Counted from the stretch's first letter, positions 26,102 to 34,973 are shown. The stretch is 64,000 bases of DNA from Candidatus Glassbacteria bacterium (GCA_019456185.1 VRUH01000005.1:78435-142434); one strand, 5' to 3'. Notes: generated by a model from the sequence alone, not told the origin. Made by a program: numbers and translations.

Positions 26102-27142
26102 TCACATGTCTTCCCATTCTTCATCGATTCGGACTGCTTTTGATCTACACTTATTAAAAATTGTATGAAATGTAACCGATCCTTTTGGGGATGTGAATAA
26201 GAAGCAAGATGGTCCTGACATGCCTTGATCTGGTTGGACTGTTGGAGGTAGATTTGCTATTTCAGTGGAGAACACACTCAGATTGGTACCTATTCCAAAA
26301 CAGGCCCTGTTTATGGCATATTCATCCCAGTATAGTATACTAAGGAAAAACAGTTTAAATTGATTTGTCGGATCGGCAAAATACCAACCCTCGCCTTCAA
26401 TAAATACTTCATTCCAGCCATGTGAAGTAATCGAATATTGAAATCTTTCTTTTTCTGATATGGGTAGTGTTATTCCATAAATTGAGCGGGCAGGTATTCC
26501 GACTGAACGACATAGCGCTGTCAGAAGGTTTGCTTTATGTCCACAAACACCTGATTTATTTTTAAGACATTCAAGTGCGCTCCTGGATGAGGAAGATATG
26601 ATTCCTGCATAATCTATTTCGTTAAATACATATTTGAATAAAGCTCGCACCTTTTCCCTCGGGTTATCAATCCCTGAAACGATTCCCTCAGCGGTCTCGC
26701 GAATCATTGCGTTATCGGACTCGATCTCAGGTTCCGGAAGCAAATCTGAGGAAACTACAACCTGATCGCGCCATTTGTCTGTTTTCCTGATCTTTAATTT
26801 ATAGCTATATACGACTTCAAGTTCCTCTCCAGGGGCAACAGACTCAAAGCCGCGTACTTTAAAGCGATTGTTACCAGCTGTTACGACATCCAGGGACTCT
26901 GGTTTGATATCTTGCAACTGTGCTTTCTGCCTAACATTGTTTAGAGGTATTTGGATATATAATTCTTGAGGTGTTAAAGCAGAATCGGCTGGATTAAACA
27001 CAACTATTTTTTGCTCAACATTATAGGCACCGTATTCGGGTGGATGGGACAACTCCCACCACGCTCCCACAACTATTACAACAATAAATGTAGCAACGAT
27101 GGAAGCGAATACGATCAGTGTTCTCTTTAATATTTTTTTCAT
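26102..27142 (-). CDS. Membrane-anchored transglutaminase-like protein
   Basis: A 346-residue protein with one N-terminal membrane span (about 8-28), a beta-rich region (about 40-150) and a transglutaminase-like core. The likely triad is Cys in KSGVCGHKANLL, His in SHGWNEVFIEG and Asp in WYFADPTN. Such domains act as peptidases, amidases or cross-linkers, usually outside the membrane. It is the last gene of the leftward group headed by the ECF sigma factor. A relic of another gene's 3' end lies in the gap just upstream. AT content looks higher than in the neighbouring aminotransferase. Confidence 0.85.
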   Translation of the reverse strand: MKKILKRTLIVFASIVATFIVVIVVGAWWELSHPPEYGAYNVEQKIVVFNPADSALTPQELYIQIPLNNVRQKAQLQDIKPESLDVVTAGNNRFKVRGFESVAPGEELEVVYSYKLKIRKTDKWRDQVVVSSDLLPEPEIESDNAMIRETAEGIVSGIDNPREKVRALFKYVFNEIDYAGIISSSSRSALECLKNKSGVCGHKANLLTALCRSVGIPARSIYGITLPISEKERFQYSITSHGWNEVFIEGEGWYFADPTNQFKLFFLSILYWDEYAINRACFGIGTNLSVFSTEIANLPPTVQPDQGMSGPSCFLFTSPKGSVTFHTIFNKCRSKAVRIDEEWEDM

Positions 27143-27157
27143 TTGATGTTCCCTTCA

Positions 27158-27246
27158 TTAATTTGATATCTCCGCACTGCAGTAATCTTGTGCCAGTAAC
27201 TGATCACGGGTATTCAGTTCCGATTGCTTAATCAGGTTGAGTTTCA
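27158..27246 (-). pseudogene. 3' relic of a paralogue of the 27913-28455 membrane protein
   Basis: Read on the minus strand this gives LNLIKQSELNTRDQLLAQDY and a stop at 27158. The intact gene 0.7 kb upstream ends in NLIKQSKLNYREQLLKQEY. Similarity is also clear in the DNA, and the frame is kept, but no start or upstream domain remains. It points to a past tandem duplication inside the ECF sigma operon followed by loss of all but the 3' end. Confidence 0.6.
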
Positions 27247-27304
27247 GTACTGACGCCCGGTTGAGTCCTCTCAACCAGGCGCTACGTCTGATGTACAAAT
27301 ATAA

Positions 27305-27841
27305 TTATGCAAGAGGTTGGGCGGTTACTTGTCCCTGTTCACCCCGGCGGCTATACATCAACCAGCCGAGAATCAGCAGTGCCACGCTTGATGTTATGAA
27401 CGCCGCAAACAGCATAAAATGTATCGACCATCCCATAGTAAAAGGCGGTAGCTGTGAAACTTCGAACTTGTAACTGCCGATAACACTTTTCTCGATCACA
27501 TCGATCTTAAATGATTTTCCCGCTTTGAAAGGAGTGTCTTTTACAGGAAAATAGCATGTAAAATTACCCGCCGCACCCATAGTGTTTAGGTATTTACCCT
27601 TGTCATCGTAAAGTGCAATATCCACTCTGCCCTGCTTAAAATTGGATGAGAGCCGGTAAAACAAGTTGCCGGAATCCCGGACGAAGTCCAGTGAATAAGG
27701 TTTGCTGGTTGAACTTGCTTCGCTGTGCTCCGCGGTAACTGTCCGGATGACTAAAGGCTTCATCCTGCCATGGATAATCAGGGACTGCAGAGACAGGAGT
27801 GAGATCAATACCAACGTGATAATTACAGTCGTTTTATACAT
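27305..27841 (-). CDS. Hypothetical membrane-anchored protein of the ECF sigma operon
   Basis: A 178-residue protein with an N-terminal signal/anchor (about 5-24), a soluble beta-rich middle and a second membrane span near the C-terminus (FMLFAAFITSSVALLILGWLMYSRR) followed by a positive tail. The middle part thus most likely faces the periplasm. I do not recognise a family. It follows the 185-residue membrane protein and the ECF sigma factor on the same strand and could be a stress-response or regulatory partner of that sigma factor; this is inferred only from gene order. Confidence 0.7.
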   Translation of the reverse strand: MYKTTVIITLVLISLLSLQSLIIHGRMKPLVIRTVTAEHSEASSTSKPYSLDFVRDSGNLFYRLSSNFKQGRVDIALYDDKGKYLNTMGAAGNFTCYFPVKDTPFKAGKSFKIDVIEKSVIGSYKFEVSQLPPFTMGWSIHFMLFAAFITSSVALLILGWLMYSRRGEQGQVTAQPLA

Positions 27842-27912
27842 CGGATCGCTCCTTGCAAGGATAATAGAAATTTGAGATCATGCTTCAACAGATACCGTTT
27901 CTTTATGTACCT

Positions 27913-28455
27913 TCACTGTCCTGGCGGCATTTCAGCTAGCCTGTACTCCTGTTTAAGAAGCTGTTCACGATAATTCAATTTTGACTGCTTTATCAGGTTG
28001 GCTACCATTTTGGCTATACCCAGCACAAGTATAGCAGTTCCCAAGGTGGCAAAAATGGGATTGTCCGTTCCACTGGTCAGCATCACAGCCCAGGCTCCGA
28101 TGCAGCCGTAAAAAATGATACCCGCTGCAATGTTGCCATGAGTCCTGTATTTATAGACTCCCTTGATGATGACCATGGTCCCCAATATGCTCAGTGAAAT
28201 TAATGCCACACCAAGAATACCTGCAAAAAGTCGATATATGTCGACTATGGTCGGATTGTAAATGACCTGGAACAGGCATCTCAGGCCGATTATGTACAGG
28301 ATTGCAACTTTAACGATGTCTAAAACTTTTCTACCGCCTTCAATTTTAACTTCCAGCATGTCGTCCAGCTCCTTCCGGTATTTTTCCTGCAGATCGGGGT
28401 TTAGACTTTGCTGGGAGAGCAGCCTGTCGGCGAAATTCATCTCACGATCAGCCAT
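27913..28455 (-). CDS. Membrane protein coupled to an ECF sigma factor, possible anti-sigma factor
   Basis: The preferred start is the ATG at 28455, which overlaps the end of the sigma gene by eight bases (ATGGCTGA); a GTG five codons upstream is the alternative. The product is about 180 residues: a charged N-terminal part of about 45 residues, four membrane spans (about 50-70, 78-102, 112-132, 138-158) and a charged tail (IKQSKLNYREQLLKQEY). Translational coupling to the sigma gene is typical of membrane anti-sigma factors, but no zinc-binding HxxxCxxC motif is seen. A decayed copy of its tail is at 27158-27246. Confidence 0.75.
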   Translation of the reverse strand: MADREMNFADRLLSQQSLNPDLQEKYRKELDDMLEVKIEGGRKVLDIVKVAILYIIGLRCLFQVIYNPTIVDIYRLFAGILGVALISLSILGTMVIIKGVYKYRTHGNIAAGIIFYGCIGAWAVMLTSGTDNPIFATLGTAILVLGIAKMVANLIKQSKLNYREQLLKQEYRLAEMPPGQ

Positions 28456-29008
28456 CGGCGCCCCCCTCACGCTCCAGGATTTTCTTCAACGCCCGCTTTG
28501 CATAATGCATGCGAGATTTGATCGTACCCGCCGCCAGTCCTAGGATAACTGCTATTTCTTCTATCGAAAACTCTTCGAGAAAAAACAGGGTCAGCGCCTC
28601 ACGGTGAGCCAGGCTCAGCTCGGCCAGCCCCCGGTGGACCAGCTCGGCGTTCTCGAAGCGGAGGTCGTTATCGTTCTCCACAATCGGGTCCGTATCACCA
28701 TCTGTTTCCCTGGCTGATAAATCCCTGTCGTTTCGCCTTAGATGATCCAGGGCAGTGTTGCGCGCTACCCGGTAGAGCCAGGCCGTGAGAGTGCCGGTGT
28801 TTTCCAGCTTACCCAGGCCGCCGAGCACTTTGACCCAGGTCTGCTGCAACAGGTCCCAGGCGTCCTGCTCGTTGTCCACAAACCGCCGCAGGAAATAAAA
28901 CAGCTTGTCCTCCCAGAGAGCTGCCAGTTCGGAGAAAGCTCCCCGGTCGCCCTTGCGGAAGCGGATTACCAGCAGCTCACTGTGAATTGTGCGGCGGTCT
29001 CTTTGCAA
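28448..29008 (-). CDS. ECF-family RNA polymerase sigma factor (RpoE-like)
   Basis: A 186-residue sigma factor. Region 2 spans about 15-85 (FSELAALWEDKLFYFLRRFV, then DLLQQTWVKVLGGL and AWLYRVARNTALDHLRR) and region 4 spans about 128-180 (LAHREALTLFFLEEFSIEEIAVILG, then GTIKSRMHYAKRALKK). The start appears to be a TTG with AGGGA six bases upstream. It directs RNA polymerase to a small stress or envelope regulon, probably including its own operon. The downstream genes encode two membrane proteins and a transglutaminase-like protein. Confidence 0.92.
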   Translation of the reverse strand: MQRDRRTIHSELLVIRFRKGDRGAFSELAALWEDKLFYFLRRFVDNEQDAWDLLQQTWVKVLGGLGKLENTGTLTAWLYRVARNTALDHLRRNDRDLSARETDGDTDPIVENDNDLRFENAELVHRGLAELSLAHREALTLFFLEEFSIEEIAVILGLAAGTIKSRMHYAKRALKKILEREGGADG

Positions 29009-29158
29009 GCGTTATCCCTGGAATGGTTTCATTTAAAAGACGGAAATCAAGACGTCAGGGTTCAATCTAATTGTTGGATTTTTGAGCCATTGGATGGGAG
29101 GTCACTTATTCGGAAAAAGATAGTGCCGGTACATTTGTTTCAGCCGGGAGGTTTTCAG

Positions 29159-30553
29159 CTACAGACTCTCCAGCACCTCGCGGGCGAAATCCTGCAGGCT
29201 GCTGTCGCGGGCGCCGAGAACCAGAACAACATCGCTGGAAGAGGCCTCAGAGGCAATAAGCTGCAAAATATCCGCGCGGCGCTCGAAATAGCGGGCGTCG
29301 CGGCCATTTGTGCGTATGTCATCGGCGAGCTCGCGGCTGGAAATATCCCTGGTTGCTGTCCCGCCGGCGTAGTAGATCTCCGGCAGGATCAGGAGGTCGC
29401 GCTGGCGAAGGCAGCGGCTGAACGTCTCGATCAGCTCGTCGCGGTGAAAGCGGGTGGGGCCGTAGCCGTGGGGCTGGAACACCACAAGCAGCCGCCCCAG
29501 CTCCGGCCACTGGTCGAATACGCCCAGGACCGCCTCGATCTTGGCCGGGTTGTGCGCGAAATCGTCGATCACTTGCACTCCCTTGCGCTCACCCACGAGC
29601 TGGAACCGGCGCTCGACCCCGCGGAATTCCGGCAGCGCCCTGGCGAATCTGTCACGCTCCCCTCCCAGCGCCTCGACCGCGGCCAGCGCGCCCAGCACGT
29701 TGTAGACGTTGTACAGCCCCGGCAACGGGTTTTTTACCGTGGTATCGCCGACCGTGAATTCCGAACCGAAAGTACGCAGGGAGATATTTGTGGCCCGGAT
29801 ATTAGCCCGGTCGTTTTCGATCCCGAACAGGATTTTCTCCGCCGGGGCGGCGGACAGATCGAGCCGCATGGTGTTGGGGCAGTCGGCGTTGAGCGCGAGC
29901 GCCCCGGAGGTATTGGCGCAGAATGCCTGGAACATCGGCAGAAGTTTGTCCAGCTCGTGGTGGTCCCGGTCGATATTGAGCACCACGCCGACCTCGGGAG
30001 TGTAACCACTCACCGTGCCGTCGCTCTCGTCGGTCTCGGCCACGTAAAGATCGCTGTCGCCGGCGAGGCAATTGCCAGTGGTCGGGCCGCCGATAAAGTT
30101 CACCGGGGCGGCTCCGCCGATAAAATTGGGACTGAAACCGAGTTCGGCCAACACCCAGGCGGCCAGACCGCTGGAAGTGGATTTCCCGCTCGTGCCGGCG
30201 AAACACACTCCCCGATGGGAGTTGACAATCGCCTGGAGCAGCTCCGGGCGGACGATTACCGGGATGCCGAGTTCAGCGGCGCGGGCGAAGTCCGGCGTAT
30301 CAGGCTCCACCGCGGCCGAGACAACCACCGCGTCCAGGCTGTCGGTTACGCCGGAGCCGTCCTGGGGAAACAGCGCGATATTCTGGGATTCGAGTCTGGC
30401 GAACAGTGCTGGATTGCCGCCGCGGTCGCGGTTGCGGTCGCTGCCGCTTACCTTGGTCCCGCCGCCGGCCAGCAGCTGGGCCAGCGCACTCATCCCGCTG
30501 CCGCCGATTCCGCTGAAAAATATATTCTGCAGTTTGTCCAGTTCGAGACTCAT
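29159..30553 (-). CDS. MurC-like Mur ligase (UDP-N-acetylmuramate--L-alanine ligase family)
   Basis: A 464-residue Mur ligase with all three domains: UDP-binding N-terminus (FFSGIGGSGMSALAQLLAG), central ATPase and C-terminal Rossmann domain (DDFAHNPAKIEAVL). MurC adds L-alanine to UDP-MurNAc in the cytoplasm; Mpl reattaches recycled tripeptide. The ATP loop reads GTSGKSTSS where MurC and Mpl usually have GTHGKTT, so the substrate choice is not certain. The ATG at 30553 was chosen since the family N-terminus begins right there; longer frames upstream run into the symporter gene. It follows the symporter stop by 13 bases and is outside any cell-wall gene cluster, which favours a paralogue or Mpl-like role. 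Confidence 0.8.
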   Translation of the reverse strand: MSLELDKLQNIFFSGIGGSGMSALAQLLAGGGTKVSGSDRNRDRGGNPALFARLESQNIALFPQDGSGVTDSLDAVVVSAAVEPDTPDFARAAELGIPVIVRPELLQAIVNSHRGVCFAGTSGKSTSSGLAAWVLAELGFSPNFIGGAAPVNFIGGPTTGNCLAGDSDLYVAETDESDGTVSGYTPEVGVVLNIDRDHHELDKLLPMFQAFCANTSGALALNADCPNTMRLDLSAAPAEKILFGIENDRANIRATNISLRTFGSEFTVGDTTVKNPLPGLYNVYNVLGALAAVEALGGERDRFARALPEFRGVERRFQLVGERKGVQVIDDFAHNPAKIEAVLGVFDQWPELGRLLVVFQPHGYGPTRFHRDELIETFSRCLRQRDLLILPEIYYAGGTATRDISSRELADDIRTNGRDARYFERRADILQLIASEASSSDVVLVLGARDSSLQDFAREVLESL

Positions 30554-30566
30554 CCCGTTAGATCCG

Positions 30567-32021
30567 TTAAGCAGTTTTGTTTCGTGAGCTGACTGTAAAA
30601 AACCTGTCGAACAGCAGCGCCGCAGCGACCGTGATCGAGCAGCCGACGAACACGTTCCAGGTCCAGGCAAGAGAGGTGAACGCCAGCACAAGCGCTATGC
30701 CGGCAACCCCGCAGGCCGCCCCGAAAATCACCGGGCGCTGGCCTTTGATCGGGGAGAACAGGCCGAGCAGGAACAGAGCCAGCAGGGGGCCGTAGGTGTA
30801 GCTGGCTACTTTCAGGCCGGTCTCCAGCACCGAGCCCCACCCGCCGGCCATCAGGGCCACACCGGCCAGGGCCGCGCCCCAGAACACCGTGAACGCCCGG
30901 CTGAGCCCCAGGTAGTTCTCACGGGGCCGATTGCCGCCGCTCAGCGGCCGGATAACATCCATCACGGTGGTGCTGCTCAGGGCCTGGATTCCCGAGTCGA
31001 GCGTTGACATCGCCGCCCCGAACATCGAGGCCACCACCAGCCCGGCGGCTACCGGCGGGAAGTGGTTGATGATGAAATGCAGGAAAATCCGGTCGGGGTT
31101 TTCGAAGGCGACCGACGGGGGATTGAGCTGGTAATAGTAGTAGAGCAGCACACCGATCACCAGGAACAGCAGGAACTGGGGGATGATTATCACCCCCGAG
31201 CAGATCAGCGCCTTCCGGCCCTGGCTCAGACTGCGGCTGGTCAGCAGCCGCTGGGCCAGCATCTGGTCCGTGCCGTGGGAAGCCATCCCGTGCACCGTCC
31301 CGCCGATCAGCCCGGCCCAGAGCGAATACATGTCGCCGGGGTCGAACCGGAGGTCGAACAGGCGCAGCTTGCCCTCGGCCGCCGCCGTGGTGAACACTTC
31401 GCCCGCGCCGCCGGGAAACATTCCGACCAGCAGCCACAGCGCCAGCACGCCGCCGCCGAGCATGATCGCCGCCTGGAGCACATCGGTCCAGATCACCGCG
31501 CTGATCCCGCCGGCCCAGGTGTAGATTATCGTCACGACCGCCAGCACCACGATCGCCCAGGCAACCTGTTCGAGGCCCAGCACGGCCGCCAGCACCAGCG
31601 CGCCGGCGTACAGCCTGACTCCACTGCCCAGCACCTGGGTGACAAAGAACAGCCCGGCAGCGATTCCCCTTACCGCCCCGCCAAATCTGTCGGAGAGGAA
31701 ACTGTAGACCGTGTACGTGTCCCGTTCCAGAAACGCGGGCAGGAACCAGGCGGCCAGCAGAATCCTGGCCAGCAGGAAACCCAGGGCGAGCTGGAGGAAC
31801 TGGAGGTCGCCGGCGTAAGAGAGCGCGGGCACGCCGATAAAGGTGAGCACGCTGGTTTCGGTGGCGACCACCGAGAGACAGATCGCCCACCAGGGGATGT
31901 TACGGTTGCCCAGGAAATAGGCCCGGCTGTCGGTCTGGAACCGGCTGAGCCAGATGCCGAATCCGGTAATGACCGCCAGGTAGATCAAGATCACCGTGAT
32001 GTCGACTGCCGAAAGTCCCAA
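30567..32021 (-). CDS. Sodium:solute symporter (SSS family)
   Basis: A 484-residue integral membrane protein with about 13 helices. The family hallmarks are the early helix pair (ITVILIYLAVITGFGIWLSR, then YFLGNRNIPWWAICLSVVATETSVLTFIGVPALSYAGD) and the later AAMSTLDSGIQALSSTTVMDVIRP segment that contains Na+-site Ser/Thr residues. These carriers take up sugars, amino acids, organic acids or sialic acids with Na+; the substrate is not predictable here. The gene directly upstream of the MurC-like gene on the same strand suggests, weakly, a link to cell-wall fragment uptake and recycling. Confidence 0.92.
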   Translation of the reverse strand: MGLSAVDITVILIYLAVITGFGIWLSRFQTDSRAYFLGNRNIPWWAICLSVVATETSVLTFIGVPALSYAGDLQFLQLALGFLLARILLAAWFLPAFLERDTYTVYSFLSDRFGGAVRGIAAGLFFVTQVLGSGVRLYAGALVLAAVLGLEQVAWAIVVLAVVTIIYTWAGGISAVIWTDVLQAAIMLGGGVLALWLLVGMFPGGAGEVFTTAAAEGKLRLFDLRFDPGDMYSLWAGLIGGTVHGMASHGTDQMLAQRLLTSRSLSQGRKALICSGVIIIPQFLLFLVIGVLLYYYYQLNPPSVAFENPDRIFLHFIINHFPPVAAGLVVASMFGAAMSTLDSGIQALSSTTVMDVIRPLSGGNRPRENYLGLSRAFTVFWGAALAGVALMAGGWGSVLETGLKVASYTYGPLLALFLLGLFSPIKGQRPVIFGAACGVAGIALVLAFTSLAWTWNVFVGCSITVAAALLFDRFFTVSSRNKTA

Positions 32022-32135
32022 GCGGCTTCCCGGGTTGGGGGTTGGAGCGGTATGAATGACGTGGGTATAAATATGGGGCGGCAGCGGACGGGCGCAATAT
32101 TATTCGCAAGAACTGACCGACAAGTGGATGGGGGC

Positions 32136-32468
32136 TCAGGCCTGCTTGGTCTGCTCGATATTCTTGGAGGAGGGTTTCTCGCGGTAGGCCTTGATCAGCG
32201 ACTGGTAGGTTTCGAGAAAGCTGTCCAGGGCCTCGAGAATGTTTTCGATTTCCCGGACCTTGAAATCGACGATACAGTCGCGGCGGAACTCGTAGTTGCC
32301 GTACTTGGTGAAAATATAGTCGAACAGCAGGCGGATCGTGGCCAGCTTGTCATGGACGTCATCGCTGAAATTGACCACGTACTTGGAGGATTCGAGATTG
32401 ACCATGGCTTTCTGCAGGTCAAGATACGCTTTCTGGCTGTCGGCCATGTCCCGCTCGACCTTCTTCAT
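32136..32468 (-). CDS. Small hypothetical helical protein
   Basis: A 110-residue, strongly charged, probably all-helical protein (MADSQKAYLDLQKAMVNLESSKY...IENILEALDSFLETYQSLIKAYRE). No membrane segment, signal or known motif. A good promoter lies about 50 bases upstream (32512-32539). It is transcribed alone, ahead of the symporter on the same strand. I do not recognise the family. Confidence 0.7.
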   Translation of the reverse strand: MKKVERDMADSQKAYLDLQKAMVNLESSKYVVNFSDDVHDKLATIRLLFDYIFTKYGNYEFRRDCIVDFKVREIENILEALDSFLETYQSLIKAYREKPSSKNIEQTKQA

Positions 32469-32511
32469 GGCATCTCCAACTGAATTATATATAATGCAAC
32501 AACCATATTCT

Positions 32512-32539
32512 AATATACTAAGATAATTGTTGCTGTCAA
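32512..32539 (-). promoter_or_regulatory. Sigma-70 promoter of the small helical protein gene
   Basis: On the minus strand TTGACA and TATATT are separated by 16 bases. A GCAACAA...TTGTTGC inverted pair (32496-32502 and 32527-32533) overlaps the promoter and may serve as an operator. Confidence 0.6.
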
Positions 32540-32746
32540 GTTCCCCCGGCTCTTTTCTCTCTTAGGTTATACACTAAAGCAGTCTCGCTGACAACCTATT
32601 TTTTTCAGAGCGCGGCCGCAGGCAATTCCCGTTTTACCGGTGTTTGCGGCCAAGTGATTGGAACATCAGGTGTTGCATTGCAGAACCTTGGCAGGAGCGG
32701 ATTGAAGGAAGTTGACAGGAGAGTTCAACCCGGGGGCCGGACAAGA

Positions 32747-32775
32747 AAAGACCGCCGGAAACCGGCGGTCTTTTA
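32747..32775. terminator. Symmetric rho-independent terminator
   Basis: AAAAGACCGCCGG and CCGGCGGTCTTTT pair perfectly over 13 bp with a three-base loop; A- and T-runs make it work on either strand. It lies 36 bases past the stop of the small zinc-ribbon-like gene. Confidence 0.85.
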
Positions 32776-32810
32776 CTTGATTTATCGATCCGGCACAGGC
32801 GGGGTGAAAA

Positions 32811-33029
32811 TCAGCCCGGCAGCATGACGAGTTCGTGCTCCGGGCCGCAAAAAGCCGGCTGGGGTATACCGGCCGACACCACCGCCGGAGCAAGCTCAGC
32901 ACTCTGGGTGAAAAAAGTGGTGGAGCAGTGTTTGCACACCATGCTGCGATATCCGTGCGAGGCGGCGCCCTCAAAAAACGTGTCGAAACTTTCTGCCTTC
33001 AATGCCCCCAGATCACAGAATTTGCACAT
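32811..33029 (-). CDS. Small putative zinc-ribbon protein
   Basis: A 72-residue protein with an excellent ribosome site (GGAGG four bases before the ATG) and its own terminator, so it is likely real. Two CXXC motifs, CKFC at the N-terminus and CKHC near residue 32, could form a zinc ribbon. The rest (FFTQSAELAPAVVSAGIPQPAFCGPEHELVML) has one more Cys. I do not recognise the family; a rubredoxin-like metal site or a small regulator is possible. Confidence 0.7.
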   Translation of the reverse strand: MCKFCDLGALKAESFDTFFEGAASHGYRSMVCKHCSTTFFTQSAELAPAVVSAGIPQPAFCGPEHELVMLPG

Positions 33030-33194
33030 TATACCTCCACTCGATAGAATTTTTTCGTAAATAAGCCTCCTGATTAATTAATCGACCCGGGTGGAGATGG
33101 ACTTTAATAAAAGGAATGGAGCAACCGGCCGGGTGAGTTTGTTAAGTGGAGCCGATAAAAGTGCTGCGGAGACAAAGCCGGCTTGAGAGGAGCG

Positions 33195-33896
33195 TCAATC
33201 GATTATTACACCGATTCGCTCGAAGCGGGGCAGGAACATCCGGCGGTTCCAGCTGAAATAGAGGATCACCGGCCGTCCCTTGATCAGCTCCTCGGAGACG
33301 AACCCCCAGTAACGGCTGTCGCTGGAGTAGTCCCGGTTGTCGCCGAGGCAGAAATAATGGCCCTCGGGAACGTAGAGCGGACCGAAATTGTCGCGGGTGG
33401 GAGCGTAGTTGCCGCCGTGACGGCGATGTCCTTCCTCGGTGAGGTAGTTCCGCTGCCAGGCAAACCGTGAACTGCCCGAACTTCGTCCCCGGGAACGCTG
33501 GATATTCGGGTCCGCGTTCTGGACATATGCCTCGTCCTGCTGAACTCCGTTGAGATAAAGCACCTTGTCATGCATCTCCACCGTATCTCCGGCAACCGCC
33601 ACGCAGCGTTTGACATAATCCAGGGAGCGGTCGAGAGGGTACTCGAAAACCACGATATCCCCGCGCTCGGGAGAATCGTAGCCCGGAATCCGGAAACTCG
33701 GCAGCTCGGTGCCGACAAACGGGATGCGATGAGGAGTGCTGGCGCCGAAGGCCAGCTTGTTGACCAGCAGGAAGTCGCCGACCAGCAGCGTTTTCTCCAT
33801 CGATCCGGTCGGGATCTTGAACGCCTGGACCAGGAACGTGCGGATAATCAGGAACAGCAGCAGAGCCAGCCCGATACTTTTAGCCCATTCTTTCAA
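33195..33896 (-). CDS. lepB: Signal peptidase I (first copy)
   Basis: Inner-membrane serine protease that removes signal peptides from exported proteins. One N-terminal membrane span (SIGLALLLFLIIRTFLVQAF) precedes box B with the catalytic Ser in IPTGSMEKTL; the catalytic Lys is in YVKRCVAVAGD; boxes C-E include RGDIVVFEYP and LGDNRDYSSDSRYWGFV. I place the start at a TTG (33896) since the paralogue at 34974-35660 has a TTG at the same alignment position and both have GGAG about nine to ten bases upstream; a TTG at 33923 would add nine residues. An inserted Arg/Ser/Gly/His-rich loop (RSRGRSSGSS...EEGHRRHGG) is absent from the other copy. A terminator separates it from the sigma gene upstream. 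Confidence 0.9.
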   Translation of the reverse strand: MKEWAKSIGLALLLFLIIRTFLVQAFKIPTGSMEKTLLVGDFLLVNKLAFGASTPHRIPFVGTELPSFRIPGYDSPERGDIVVFEYPLDRSLDYVKRCVAVAGDTVEMHDKVLYLNGVQQDEAYVQNADPNIQRSRGRSSGSSRFAWQRNYLTEEGHRRHGGNYAPTRDNFGPLYVPEGHYFCLGDNRDYSSDSRYWGFVSEELIKGRPVILYFSWNRRMFLPRFERIGVIID

Positions 33897-33926
33897 TGCG
33901 AAGGAACTCCGGATAATTTTCAAATG

Positions 33927-33958
33927 AAAAAGCGGGCGCCGGCCGAAGCCGGTCCCGC
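33927..33958 (-). terminator. Rho-independent terminator after the sigma factor gene
   Basis: On the minus strand GCGGGACCGGC-TTCG-GCCGGCGCCCGC forms a GC-rich stem with a stable TTCG loop and is followed by TTTTT. It lies about 56 bases past the sigma stop and 31 bases before the proposed lepB start. Confidence 0.75.
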
Positions 33959-34013
33959 CTGGCGATAATGCGATCTAGCTCAGCGGTCCGTCGATACCCT
34001 GCCCGGTCAGTCG

Positions 34014-34871
34014 TTAGTTGAGGAATGACTGCAGGGCCCGGCTGCGGGAAACGTGGCGCAGACGGCTGATCGCTTTTTCCTTGATCTGCCTGACACGCTC
34101 GCGGGTAATACCCAGCACCGAGCCGATCTGTTCGAGCGTCATCGGTTCCTGGCCGCCGAGGCCGAAATAGAGGCGCAGGATTTTGGCCTCGCGCTCTTTG
34201 AGCGTACTCAGCGAATTCTCGATCGCGCCGGACAGGGCGTTTTCGAACGCATTTTCGGCCGGGTCGCGGTTGTAGTTGTCCGGCAGGTAGTCCAGCAGAC
34301 GGTTGTCCTCGCCGGGCGTAAGCGGTGCGTCGAGCGAGAGGTACGACTGACTGATCGTGAGGGTCTTGCGCACTTCCTCGAGGCTGATATCCATCCCCTC
34401 GGCGATCTCCTCGACAGTCGGCTTGCGGCCCAGTTCCTGGGTCAGACGGTTGCTTTTCTTGCCGATCTTGTACAGGGTGCCGGCCCGGTTGAGCGGAACG
34501 CGGACAATCCTGCTCTGTTCGGCCAGAGCCTGGAGGATGGCCTGCCTGATCCACCAGACGGCGTAGGAGATGAACTTGATACCCTTGGTCTCATCGAATT
34601 TATGGGCGGCGCGGATCAGGCCCACGTTGCCCTCGTTGATCAGGTCGGCCAGCGACACGCCCTGGTTCTGGTATTTTTTGGCCACGCTGACTACGAACCG
34701 CAGGTTGCTGCGGGTCAGTTTTTCCAAGGCTTCCTGATCGTTTTTGTGGATTCTTATCGCCAGCTGGATCTCGTCCTCGCGTTTGAGCAGCGGATAGTTG
34801 CTGATCTCCTTGAGATACAAATCCAGCGAACCCTCATCGAAATAGGATTTTTGGGACTGGCTTGCTTTCAT
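34014..34871 (-). CDS. RpoD/RpoS-type sigma-70 factor
   Basis: A 285-residue group 1/2-type sigma factor lacking the long acidic region 1.1. Region 1.2 (SLDLYLKEISNYPLLKREDEIQLA), region 2 with the -10 recognition part (DLINEGNVGLIRAAHKFDETKG..FISYAVWWIRQAI), region 3 (RKPTVEEIAEGMDISLEEV) and region 4 (REAKILRLYFGLGG, TLEQIGSVLGITRERVRQIKEKAISRLR) are all complete. This form is common for the principal sigma factor in several FCB lineages, though RpoS-like secondary factors share it. AAGGAG precedes the ATG. It lies between two signal peptidase genes on the same strand. Confidence 0.93.
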   Translation of the reverse strand: MKASQSQKSYFDEGSLDLYLKEISNYPLLKREDEIQLAIRIHKNDQEALEKLTRSNLRFVVSVAKKYQNQGVSLADLINEGNVGLIRAAHKFDETKGIKFISYAVWWIRQAILQALAEQSRIVRVPLNRAGTLYKIGKKSNRLTQELGRKPTVEEIAEGMDISLEEVRKTLTISQSYLSLDAPLTPGEDNRLLDYLPDNYNRDPAENAFENALSGAIENSLSTLKEREAKILRLYFGLGGQEPMTLEQIGSVLGITRERVRQIKEKAISRLRHVSRSRALQSFLN

Positions 34872-34973
34872 CTAGTTCGGCTCCTTGGATTTAATCAACT
34901 CGAAATAGGAGTTTCTGACGTCATACGAGTACGATTTATCGGAACCGGCGGCCGGCACCGTCGGATCGCAGCC

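Noticed and set aside
28742..30592. A 616-codon plus-strand frame
   Set aside because: Antisense to the ECF sigma and MurC-like genes, whose minus-strand products carry clear family motifs.
31062..32483. A 473-codon plus-strand frame
   Set aside because: Antisense to the sodium:solute symporter; composition is Gln/His/Gly-rich and has no motif.
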